A stretch of DNA of 7,625 nucleotides from JBGPYM01 sp041493205 (GCA_041493205.1 JBGPYM010000151.1:1-7625); one strand, 5' to 3'; positions 1 through 6,473 are shown, numbered from the stretch's first letter. Numbers and translations: made by a program. Notes: generated from the sequence alone by a model not told the origin.

Positions 1-1458
1 GTCCTCTTCGTGTACACCATCGGGATTCAGTCAGGGCCCACGTTCTTCGCTTCGTTCGGGAAACGGGCCTTCCGTGCCAACGTGTTTTCCTTCGGCGCCG
101 TTCTCCTCGCCGCCCTTCTTGCGGCGGCAGGGCAACGCGCCTTTGGGCTCGACGGGCCGACTATGGTCGGAGTGTTCTGCGGGTCGCTGACCAATACGCC
201 CGCGCTCGCGGCAAGCATCGAAGTCATTCGCCAGGGGGCCGGCGCGGCAGCTGACATACAGGCGCGGATAAGTGCCCCGGTTGTCGGCTACAGCGTCGCA
301 TATCCTTTCGGCGTCATCGGCGTGCTTGCCGGACTCTTCCTGTTTGGAAAAATGCGCGCTGCCCGGGGACGGGAAACACCGGCCCGTGATACCGGGGAGG
401 GCGCCCCCGCGGGACCGATCGCGGCACGGACCTTCCGGGTGGTCAACCCCGGTGTGACCGGCAAAACGGTCTCTGCCATCCTCGGCGACGGCGCCGGACA
501 GGGGCTTGTGCTGAGCCGCATGCGGCGGGGTGATACGACGACGCTCGTGTACCCCGAGACGACGTTCCAGCAGGGAGACCTGGTCGTTGGGGTTGGCGAT
601 GCGTCCGCGCTCGAGCGGGCCCGGATGCTCTTCGGCGAGGAGTCCCCGATCGCCATCCAGACCGAGAACCGGGAGTTCGATTTCAGAAGAATAGAAATCT
701 CGGACAAGAAGGTGGTCGGGAAGGCGATCGCCGATCTCAATCTCCAACGCCTCCTCGATGCCACCATCACCCGCATCCGCCGCGGGGACGCTGATTTCGT
801 TCCGACCGCAGACACGGTGCTTGAACGCGGCGACCGCGTTCGTGTGCTCACCTGGTCGGGGAATATTGACCGTGTCGCCCGGTTCCTCGGCGACTCCGTC
901 CGGTCGAGCTCCGAAGCGGACTTTCTCTCCCTCTCCGCGGGGCTGGTTGCGGGTGTGCTCCTCGGCATCGCCCCGCTTCCCCTTCCCGGCGGCGGCACGT
1001 TCTCACTCGGGTTTGCGGGCGGTCCGCTCATCGTGGGACTGATCCTGGGCCGCATCCAGCACTCCGGGCCCGTCAACTGGGGAATGCCGTACGGCGTCAA
1101 CCTCACGCTGCGCCAGCTGGGACTCGTTCTCTTCCTTGCCGGCATCGGGACGAAGGCGGGCGACGGGTTTCTCCGGACTGTCGCGGAAGGGGGGTGGATG
1201 TATATGGGAGCCGGTGCCGCCATCACGGCCGTCATTACGGTGTTTGTTCTCTTCCTCGGAGCGCGCGTTCTCCGCCTCCCGTCCGCGGCCGTCATGGGAT
1301 TGCTCTCGGGGATCCAGACCCAGCCTGCATGCCTCGCCTATGCCAACGAACAGAGTGGTTCCGACGTGCCAAACGTATGGTATGCGTCGGTCTATCCGGT
1401 CTCCATGATCTCTAAAATCATCCTTGCCCAGGTCCTGGTCGGCTGGCTCCACGTGTAG
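1..1458 (+). CDS. AspT/YidE-family antiporter with two RCK_C domains, 5'-truncated
   Basis: This is the C-terminal part of a membrane transporter of the aspartate:alanine exchanger (AspT/YidE/YbjL duplication) family. The reading frame is open from base 1, so the gene begins outside the window; the GTG at 10 is only the first in-window start codon. Nt 1-360 encode the last helices of the first membrane half, with the family-like motifs GIQSGPTFF and GSLTNTPALA. Nt about 424-636 and 678-906 encode two soluble RCK_C (TrkA_C) domains. Nt about 930-1458 encode the second membrane half, with LPGGGTFSLGFAGG and FLAGIGTKAG, ending in a normal TAG. Family members exchange dicarboxylates or amino acids across the inner membrane, and RCK_C domains usually bind small regulatory ligands. 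The substrate cannot be told from sequence. Most of the minus-strand open frames opposite it look like G+C-driven shadows. Family assignment is strong; specific function is not. Confidence 0.9.
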   Translation, partial: VLFVYTIGIQSGPTFFASFGKRAFRANVFSFGAVLLAALLAAAGQRAFGLDGPTMVGVFCGSLTNTPALAASIEVIRQGAGAAADIQARISAPVVGYSVAYPFGVIGVLAGLFLFGKMRAARGRETPARDTGEGAPAGPIAARTFRVVNPGVTGKTVSAILGDGAGQGLVLSRMRRGDTTTLVYPETTFQQGDLVVGVGDASALERARMLFGEESPIAIQTENREFDFRRIEISDKKVVGKAIADLNLQRLLDATITRIRRGDADFVPTADTVLERGDRVRVLTWSGNIDRVARFLGDSVRSSSEADFLSLSAGLVAGVLLGIAPLPLPGGGTFSLGFAGGPLIVGLILGRIQHSGPVNWGMPYGVNLTLRQLGLVLFLAGIGTKAGDGFLRTVAEGGWMYMGAGAAITAVITVFVLFLGARVLRLPSAAVMGLLSGIQTQPACLAYANEQSGSDVPNVWYASVYPVSMISKIILAQVLVGWLHV

Positions 1459-1469
1459 AGCCCGTAAGG

Positions 1470-1498
1470 TTGTCTTTCAGCCGGCGGCTCGATATATT
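1470..1498 (+). promoter_or_regulatory. Putative sigma70-type promoter for the uppP operon
   Basis: TTGTCT (1470-1475) is followed by a 17-nt spacer and TATATT (1493-1498), matching the -35 consensus at 4 of 6 and the -10 consensus at 5 of 6. It lies in the only sizeable gap before uppP, about 40 nt from the GTG start. The spacer holds a G+C-rich palindrome, AGCCGGCGGCT, which could bind a regulator or form a short hairpin. No T-run follows it, so it does not look like a terminator for the antiporter gene. The call rests on motif match only. Confidence 0.45.
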
Positions 1499-1539
1499 GA
1501 TAGCCTTGAAGCCCAACCGTCAGAGACGAAGGACCGCGT

Positions 1540-2391
1540 GTGAGCATTGTTGAGGCCATTCTCCTCGGAATCATTCAGGGCCTGACGGAGTTTCTCCCCG
1601 TCAGCAGCACGGCCCATCTCACCCTCAGCGGCAAACTCCTTGGCATCGTTGACACCCATACTCCGGAAGCCTGGACGGCGTTTATCGCCGTCATGCAGCT
1701 CGGGACGCTGGCCGCGGTGCTCGTCTATTTCAGAAAGGAAATCGTGGCGATGACGGTGGCGCTCCTGCGTGACGTCCCCGCCAACGGTGGAGGAAAGGGC
1801 TTTGCCGGATATTCCGCAGAGAGCCGCATGGCTGTGTACATCATCATCGGGACGCTCCCGGTCGCGTTGCTCGGATACGCCGGCAAGCACATCATCGAGG
1901 GCGCCCTGACGAAAACCACCCTGGTCATCGTTGCAAGCCTCGTGACGCTCGCACTCCTCCTCTGGGTTGCGGAGAAACTCTCACGGCGCGTCCGGGGATT
2001 GCAGGATGTCACCTGGCGCGATGCGCTCATTATCGGTGCGGCGCAGGCGCTGGCCCTCATCCCCGGCTCTTCCCGCTCGGGCACGACGCTCACCGCCGCA
2101 CTCCTGCTGGGGTTCACGCGCGAAGCGGCGGCCCGTTTTTCGTTTCTCCTGAGCATCCCCGCGGTCTTTGCGAGCGGCGTGTATGAGATGACGAAAATTC
2201 ACGGGATGACCGACCTCGGAGCCGCAAACCTGGCGGTCGCCACCGTCGTTTCCGCAGTGACGGGATACGCCGCCATCGCCTGGCTGCTGCGGTTTCTGAT
2301 CCGGAACACGACAATGGTGTTTGTATGGTACCGCATCGCGCTCGGCCTTCTGCTCACGATCCTGGTCATGCAGGGCATCCTCAAACCCTGA
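1540..2391 (+). CDS. uppP: Undecaprenyl-diphosphate phosphatase UppP (BacA family)
   Basis: This integral membrane enzyme dephosphorylates undecaprenyl diphosphate to undecaprenyl phosphate, recycling the lipid carrier for peptidoglycan and other envelope polymers; overproduction gives bacitracin resistance in model bacteria. The 283-residue product has the normal family length. Both signature regions are visible: QGLTEFLPVSSTAH (residues 13-26, catalytic Glu17) and PGSSRSG (175-181, with Arg179), followed by a FSFLLSIPA helix. The GTG start is supported by GAAGGA at 1528-1533, 6 nt upstream, and by alignment with the usual N-terminus. A TGA stop lies 13 nt before the next gene, so uppP probably leads an operon with the Gx-NusG-II fusion and two ECF ATPases. 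That grouping is less usual than the gene itself. Confidence 0.96.
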   Translation: MSIVEAILLGIIQGLTEFLPVSSTAHLTLSGKLLGIVDTHTPEAWTAFIAVMQLGTLAAVLVYFRKEIVAMTVALLRDVPANGGGKGFAGYSAESRMAVYIIIGTLPVALLGYAGKHIIEGALTKTTLVIVASLVTLALLLWVAEKLSRRVRGLQDVTWRDALIIGAAQALALIPGSSRSGTTLTAALLLGFTREAAARFSFLLSIPAVFASGVYEMTKIHGMTDLGAANLAVATVVSAVTGYAAIAWLLRFLIRNTTMVFVWYRIALGLLLTILVMQGILKP

Positions 2392-2404
2392 AAGGGCGGG
2401 CCTC

Positions 2405-3319
2405 GTGAATCCCCCTCCCGGCGCGTGGTCGACACGCCGCGTGACGCGCCTGGGCTTCCTTGCTGCAGCAGGAACCGCCCTCTTCGTCCTTGAATCGCTC
2501 GTTCCTCTTCCGCTCCCGTTTCTCAAGATCGGGCTCGCAAACATCTCCACCCTGCTTGCGCTCCTTGCGGGTGGCGTGGCTGATGCGATGGTCGTTGTCA
2601 CCCTGCGGATCGTTGCGGGTTCCCTCCTGACCGGCTCATTCCTCGGACCGGCATTTCTGATTGCGCTGCCGGCGGGTGTGATGGCGGCGGCCGGCATGAG
2701 CCTCGTGCGGACCTTCACCGGACGCATGTTCGGCCCGGTGGGACTGAGTCTTGTCGGCTCATTGCTGCATGTCGTGACGCAACTTGCGGTCGTCGCCCTC
2801 CTCTATGTGCGCAATGGCGCGCTGGTGTCGCTCCTCCCGCTCCTGCTCTTCACGGCCCTCATCGGAGGAGCGGTCGTGGGGTTCGCCGCCGGACGCCTCC
2901 TCCCGGCCCTGACAGCATCCGGTCTCGTCGCGCAAGAGAACTCCGCCGGGGTGGGAACGCGCACGCGGGTGGCCGACAAGATCGCTCTCGTCACCATGAC
3001 CGCTCTTATTGCGGCCTCATTTGTCCTGCCGGGCGGTCCCCCCGGTGGGACAGTCCTGGTGCAGGTGAACGACAAAACTGTGGCGCGGCTTGACCTGCGT
3101 ACCGACAGTGAAGTCACCGTCGCCGGATTCATTGGGTCGGTTCGCGTTCAAACCCGGGAAGGGAAGGTCAGGGTCGCAGAAGCCGGGTGCCCCAACAGGA
3201 TCTGTGTACGCACCGGATGGCGGAACCGTGCCGGCGATATCATCGTGTGCGTCCCCAACAGAATGGTGGTCCGGATCCTCGGCCAGGAACCCGCAGGAAT
3301 CCAGGGCGTTACCGGCTGA
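2405..3319 (+). CDS. Fused Gx transporter (ECF S-component-like) and NusG domain II protein
   Basis: Residues about 12-170 of this 304-residue protein form a multi-helix membrane domain resembling the Gx transporter family, also called heptaprenyl diphosphate synthase component I. Key stretches are PFLKIGLANISTLLAL (38-53), LRIVAGSLLTGSFLGPAF (67-84) and GPVGLSLVGSLLH (110-122). The old enzyme name is probably misleading, because the fold is placed with ECF S components. A hydrophilic linker (about 172-190) leads to a further hydrophobic helix (192-208) and a NusG domain II (about 215-292) with AGCPNRICVRTGW (260-272) and IVCVPNRMVV (280-289). Cys262, Cys267 and Cys282 are the visible conserved-type cysteines. 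In many Firmicutes these two units are, by my recollection, separate neighbouring genes; here they share one frame. The GTG at 2405 was chosen because AAGGGCGGG lies just upstream; the open frame extends back to a TTG at 2321, but that would overlap uppP by 71 nt. Immediate linkage to ecfA1/ecfA2 supports a role as their S component. Substrate unknown. Confidence 0.85.
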   Translation: MNPPPGAWSTRRVTRLGFLAAAGTALFVLESLVPLPLPFLKIGLANISTLLALLAGGVADAMVVVTLRIVAGSLLTGSFLGPAFLIALPAGVMAAAGMSLVRTFTGRMFGPVGLSLVGSLLHVVTQLAVVALLYVRNGALVSLLPLLLFTALIGGAVVGFAAGRLLPALTASGLVAQENSAGVGTRTRVADKIALVTMTALIAASFVLPGGPPGGTVLVQVNDKTVARLDLRTDSEVTVAGFIGSVRVQTREGKVRVAEAGCPNRICVRTGWRNRAGDIIVCVPNRMVVRILGQEPAGIQGVTG

Positions 3320-3335
3320 CTCTCTTCTGGCAGCT

Positions 3336-4082
3336 ATGATCGAACTCCGCAATCTCACATATCGCTACCCGGGCTCGCAACGGAACGCCCTCGACGGGAT
3401 TTCCCTCACAATCCCCGGAGGAGAGTTCGTTGCAGTCATGGGCGCGAACGGATCGGGAAAGAGCACGCTCGCACGCTGCCTGAACGGGTTGCTCTCACCT
3501 CTTGGGGGCGAGGTGCTCGTGGACGGCAAGCGCGCCGGGAACGATGGGGAAGCACCGGGCAATGGGCCGGCCGTCGGGATGGTCTTTCAGAACCCCCATG
3601 CACAGATCACCTCTCTCACAGTGGAGCGCGAGCTCGCGTTCGGACTTCAGAACATGCGCCTTGCGACTCCGGATCTCCGGTCACGTGTGGAGGAACAGCT
3701 CGTCGCGTGGGACCTGGCCGGGTGCCGCAACGACTCTCCGCGTTCCCTCTCTGCCGGTGAGCAACAGCGGCTTGCTCTGGCAGCGGTCCTGGCAACACGT
3801 CCTGCGCACCTGATCCTGGACGAAGCCACGTCACTGCTCTCGCCCGCTTCGCGTGTGCGCCTGCTGAACGCCGTGCAGCACGACAGGGAGGCCCGCGGAA
3901 CCGGTGTCCTGCTCATCACCCAGTTTGCACGGGAAGCCCTCCAGGCCGGTCGACTCATCGTCCTCAAAGAAGGCCGCGTGGCAATGGACGGCCTCCCCGC
4001 GCGCCTCTTCACTGCGGCGGGGGAAATGGCGGCGCTGGGTGTGCGTGTCCCGCTCCGGTATGCATCCGGTGCCGGCCTATGA
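3336..4082 (+). CDS. ecfA1: ECF transporter ATPase EcfA1 (CbiO-like) with altered H-loop and D-loop
   Basis: This is a cytoplasmic ABC ATPase of 248 residues that would pair with EcfA2 to drive an energy-coupling-factor vitamin or metabolite importer. Visible motifs are Walker A GANGSGKST (36-44), Q-loop VFQNP (Gln85), signature LSAGEQQR (138-145) and Walker B LILDEA (Asp162, Glu163). The D-loop reads SLLSP, with Ser169 where Asp is usual. The H-loop reads ITQF, with Gln196 where the switch His is normal. ATG 3336 gives the typical EcfA opening MIELRNLTYRYPG; an upstream extension to 3090 would overlap the preceding gene by over 200 nt. The start lies 16 nt after the Gx-NusG-II stop with no clear Shine-Dalgarno, so coupled translation is likely. 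Its stop overlaps the ecfA2 start as ATGA. EcfA1 rather than EcfA2 is chosen from the NGSGKSTLARCLNGLL and GMVFQNP stretches. Confidence 0.93.
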   Translation: MIELRNLTYRYPGSQRNALDGISLTIPGGEFVAVMGANGSGKSTLARCLNGLLSPLGGEVLVDGKRAGNDGEAPGNGPAVGMVFQNPHAQITSLTVERELAFGLQNMRLATPDLRSRVEEQLVAWDLAGCRNDSPRSLSAGEQQRLALAAVLATRPAHLILDEATSLLSPASRVRLLNAVQHDREARGTGVLLITQFAREALQAGRLIVLKEGRVAMDGLPARLFTAAGEMAALGVRVPLRYASGAGL

Positions 4083-4861
4083 CCTTTCAGATCGACCATG
4101 TCTCCTTTTCGTACAGGGAGAAATACCGGGGTCCATCGAAGGAAGTTTTCCGCGATCTGACGCTCGCGATCCGGGACGGCGAATGCGTCGTCGTGCTTGG
4201 CCGTGAAGGGTGCGGGAAATCAACGCTGTTGCTTCTCCTGGACGGACTGATCACCCCGGCACGCGGCACGGTTCTGATCGGGGGAAAAGACCCTCATACG
4301 GATGTGCGACACGGCAGGGATGTCCGCAGAAGAATCGCATATGCATTCCAGTTCCCCGATGAACAGTTCCTCCAGGGAACCGTGAGGGGCGAGTTCGCAG
4401 ACTTTCTCACGGGCCGCGGTGTGCCGGTTCACGAGGTGCCTGTCCGGATGGTGTCGTCGCTCTCGTTTGCCGGACTCGATCCCGCGACAGTGCCTGCCCG
4501 GTCCCCGTTCACGCTGAGTGCGGGAGAGTCCCGCCGGCTCGTGCTCGCACTTGCGCATGCGGCGCGGCCTGAGGCTGTTCTGCTCGATGAACCGAGCGCC
4601 GGCATGGATGCCCTGGCGGGTTCTTGCCTGGTGGAGTTTCTGCGCGACATGAGAGACCGGAAAGCGACGGTGGTCATCGCGACGCACGACGTGGATCTTG
4701 CGGCGGAAGTTGCAGACCGTGTCGTGATTCTGGACAGTGGGGGTGTCGCGGTGGAGGGGGATGCCTCAGAGATCCTGACCCGGGGGGCGCTCCTGGAGAG
4801 CTACGGATACGAGCTCCCCGAAACGGTGGCAAATACCGGAGGCCGCCGGCGTGGACATTGA
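4079..4861 (+). CDS. ecfA2: ECF transporter ATPase EcfA2 (CbiO-like)
   Basis: This is the second ABC ATPase of the ECF module, 260 residues, expected to form a cytoplasmic heterodimer with EcfA1 below EcfT. Motifs are Walker A GREGCGKST (41-49), Q-loop AFQFPDEQF (Gln91), signature LSAGESRR (146-153), Walker B VLLDEPSAGMD (Asp170, Glu171, D-loop Asp177) and H-loop ATHDVD (His203). Unlike its partner, it has every canonical catalytic residue. The FQFPDEQFLQGTV segment matches the EcfA2 pattern FQ-P-E-QLF--TV. The ATG lies inside the last codons of ecfA1 (ATGA overlap), which indicates translational coupling. The product is somewhat shorter than the roughly 280 residues common for EcfA2. The stop is only 3 nt from the stop of the oppositely oriented ecfT, leaving no room for a separate terminator. 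Confidence 0.93.
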   Translation: MTFQIDHVSFSYREKYRGPSKEVFRDLTLAIRDGECVVVLGREGCGKSTLLLLLDGLITPARGTVLIGGKDPHTDVRHGRDVRRRIAYAFQFPDEQFLQGTVRGEFADFLTGRGVPVHEVPVRMVSSLSFAGLDPATVPARSPFTLSAGESRRLVLALAHAARPEAVLLDEPSAGMDALAGSCLVEFLRDMRDRKATVVIATHDVDLAAEVADRVVILDSGGVAVEGDASEILTRGALLESYGYELPETVANTGGRRRGH

Positions 4862-4864
4862 TGC

Positions 4865-5584
4865 TCAGATCAGGTGCGCAAGGGCCGCAGCCGTGATCGC
4901 GACAATGCAGAGCAGCACTCCCGCATCCCGGAAAGGCATCCGGAGCTGACGGAACGGCGTCCGTGCCGAGGAGGGGGAATACCCGCGTGAATCCATCGCC
5001 TCCGCGAGGGCGTCTGCATTGCGCAGTGCGACTGCGAATAACGGGAGTGCGGAGGCCGACGCGGCTCTGATACCGGCAATGATGCCGCGTCCGTCGTCAC
5101 CGCCGCGGGCGCGCCGCGCTGCGTGGACGCGGCGCGCGCTTTCTACAAGGAGCGGGAGATAGTTGATCGTGACAACGCCGACCGCGATGAGAGGGCGCCC
5201 CCGCTTCGACGTCCACTGTTCAACGACATCCATGAGTTCATCCAGCGGCGTCGTCAGCATGATCATGGACCCTGCCCAGAGGACGATCAACAGCCGGAGC
5301 GATTGTGACGCGCCCGCCAGGAGCCCTTCCCTTGTGAAATACAACCCCGCTCCTTCGGCGATCACCGATCCCGGGAGCGTCAGCGCGTTGACGGCGAGAA
5401 TCGCGAGGAGAAACCAGCGTGTCTTCCATGCCCTGCGGGCAAAAGTTGAGGGCGGGACCCTTGCGACAATCGTCCAGAGCGCCAAACCCGCCCCGGCTGC
5501 CGCCGCAAAGGCGATGGACGTCGGCGCAAGGACCCCGAATGAAATGCAAGCTGCGCTCAAAATCTTCGCCCGCGCGTCGTTCAC
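4865..5584 (-). CDS. ecfT: ECF transporter transmembrane coupling protein EcfT (CbiQ-like)
   Basis: This is the membrane scaffold that couples the ATPases to the S component. The 239-residue product has hydrophobic helices near residues 8-40, 57-72, 96-112, 133-147 and 219-239. Between the last two lies a basic cytoplasmic region bearing the two coupling motifs expected of EcfT: ARG at 159-161 (inside ARRARG) and SRG at 199-201 (inside AMDSRGY). These dock into grooves of the two ATPases. LTTPLDELMDVVEQ (110-123) is also family-typical. The gene is convergent with ecfA2, not in the same operon, and diverges from the receiver-like gene. GTG at 5584 is the first start codon after an in-frame TGA (5599-5597) and has no Shine-Dalgarno. 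An ATG at 5600 sits one base out of frame across a run of five A on the coding strand; one base fewer would give a start with MKSKIV. The true N-terminus is therefore uncertain; the family call is firm. Confidence 0.88.
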   Translation of the reverse strand: MNDARAKILSAACISFGVLAPTSIAFAAAAGAGLALWTIVARVPPSTFARRAWKTRWFLLAILAVNALTLPGSVIAEGAGLYFTREGLLAGASQSLRLLIVLWAGSMIMLTTPLDELMDVVEQWTSKRGRPLIAVGVVTINYLPLLVESARRVHAARRARGGDDGRGIIAGIRAASASALPLFAVALRNADALAEAMDSRGYSPSSARTPFRQLRMPFRDAGVLLCIVAITAAALAHLI

Positions 5585-5729
5585 GATTTTACTTTTTCAT
5601 TGACTGAGTGGTGCGAAATTTACAAATTGAATGTCTCAGGTGACACTCCTCCCTCCCGACCTCAAGTGCTTCAGCTCACATTTTTCATGAGTGCAAAGTG
5701 ATTTAACGCACAAAACTAGTCCGTACTGT

Positions 5730-5754
5730 TGTCTAGATTGAGACACGTAATGTC
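5730..5754. promoter_or_regulatory. Candidate operator: TGTC/GACA half-sites over the -35 element
   Basis: Three half-sites occur in alternating orientation: TGTCT (5730-5734), AGACA (5741-5745) and TGTC (5751-5754). The first two form a 5-bp-arm dyad with a 6-nt spacer, and the second and third form GACA-N5-TGTC. They cover the -35 element and most of the promoter spacer, where a bound protein would block RNA polymerase. A related dyad, TGTC-N6-GACA, lies at 5632-5645 on the ecfT side. The arms are short, so chance cannot be excluded. Confidence 0.3.
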
Positions 5755-5766
5755 ACTAAGTATCAT
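5738..5766 (+). promoter_or_regulatory. Probable sigma70-type promoter for the receiver-like gene
   Basis: TTGAGA (5738-5743), a 17-nt spacer and TATCAT (5761-5766) each match the sigma70 hexamers at 5 of 6 positions with ideal spacing. Transcription would begin near 5773, only 8 to 23 nt before the candidate start codons at 5781, 5787 and 5796. The untranslated leader would be very short. This argues against the earliest GTG at 5781 and mildly favours 5787 or 5796. Confidence 0.6.
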
Positions 5767-5786
5767 AATATCAAGAGAATGTGAGG

Positions 5787-6473
5787 ATGCGTAGCGTGAC
5801 CGCCGAGGATGACGAGCTGCAGGGACTGACGCCCGCAGAGGCGTTCAGAAGGGCGAAGGTGGACCATTTTCTCCAGCATGCCCGCGATTACATCGAGATG
5901 GGGAGATATCTTGCGGCCACGAAGGCGCTCGATACGGTCTTTTCTCTTGACCGCGGAAACAAAGACGGTGAGGAGATCAGGGCATCGCTCGACGAATCGA
6001 TGTCGCGGATGTTCAACAGGTCGAAAAACGGGGGCGTCTCTCCGAAGGGAGAGGACGTGCAGCCCGGAAGACTCCGCCGGATGGAGCTCGTCATGGTGGT
6101 CGACCAGGATGAACGCCTCCTCGCCTCGCTCACCTCGACGCTCCGCCGGTACGGGTTCATGGCAATCGGCGCTTCAAGTTATGAGGAAGCCGTTGAATCC
6201 TACTCGAAGGCAAAGCCCGACGTGGTCATTTCGGAAGTCAACTTCGAGACCGGACCCCGTGGATTTGATCTCTACCTCTGGCTCAAAACCAACGTGCCGC
6301 AACTGAACCATCCGTTCCTGTTCCTTGCAACCCGCATCGACCGTGAAACGCTCATCGCGGGAAAGCGGTTCGGGGTGGATGATCTGATTATGAAGCCCGT
6401 TGACGACGACGTGGTCATTGCTTCAGTTATTAACTGTCTTTCCCGCAGAAAAGCCCAGCCGGTGCACTCCTGA
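5787..6473 (+). CDS. Receiver-like protein with Glu at the phospho-acceptor site and helical N-terminus
   Basis: Residue numbers count from ATG 5787 (228 aa). Residues about 15-75 look helical and TPR-like (FRRAKVDHFLQHARDYIEMG, then LAATKALDTVFSLDRGN). A charged linker follows, and residues about 99-222 form a response-regulator receiver fold that opens with LVMVVDQDE. The phospho-acceptor position is Glu150 (VVISEVNF) instead of Asp; one residue of the acidic pair is Gln107; the Thr/Ser position reads FLATR; Lys203 (MKPVD) is kept. It is thus probably a pseudo-receiver that is not phosphorylated in the usual way. No DNA-binding or enzymatic output domain is present, and no histidine kinase lies in the window. 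GTG 5781 is an alternative start, and GTG 5796 has GAGG 9 nt upstream. It diverges from ecfT and ends inside a hairpin. Its partner and role are unknown. Confidence 0.8.
   Translation: MRSVTAEDDELQGLTPAEAFRRAKVDHFLQHARDYIEMGRYLAATKALDTVFSLDRGNKDGEEIRASLDESMSRMFNRSKNGGVSPKGEDVQPGRLRRMELVMVVDQDERLLASLTSTLRRYGFMAIGASSYEEAVESYSKAKPDVVISEVNFETGPRGFDLYLWLKTNVPQLNHPFLFLATRIDRETLIAGKRFGVDDLIMKPVDDDVVIASVINCLSRRKAQPVHS

Larger units (their letters stand above)
5585..5780. other. Divergent, AT-rich intergenic region between ecfT and the receiver-like gene
   Basis: These 196 nt are visibly richer in A+T than the flanking genes and hold no convincing coding frame. They contain the plus-strand promoter at 5738-5766 and TGTC/GACA dyads at 5632-5645 and 5730-5754. 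There is also an AT dyad, AATTT-AC-AAATT, at 5617-5628 just upstream of ecfT. I found no convincing -35/-10 pair on the minus strand for ecfT. The region probably serves both divergent genes. Confidence 0.6.

Noticed and set aside
288..1295. Long minus-strand open frame (335 codons) opposite the antiporter gene
   Set aside because: It is rich in Arg, Pro, Ser and Ala with no recognisable domain and lies fully opposite a well-supported gene. This is typical of shadow frames in G+C-rich DNA.
2321..2404. Upstream extension of the Gx-NusG-II gene to TTG 2321
   Set aside because: It overlaps uppP by 71 nt, and the added residues (for example CSRSWSCRASS) do not resemble the family. GTG 2405 has a purine-rich site just upstream.
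3090..3335. Upstream extension of ecfA1 to 3090
   Set aside because: It lies almost entirely within the NusG-II coding region in another frame, and the added residues have no ABC ATPase similarity. ATG 3336 gives the normal EcfA N-terminus.
4840..4890. Bidirectional terminator between ecfA2 and ecfT
   Set aside because: The G+C-rich sequence at the end of ecfA2 gives no stable stem followed by a T-run on either strand.
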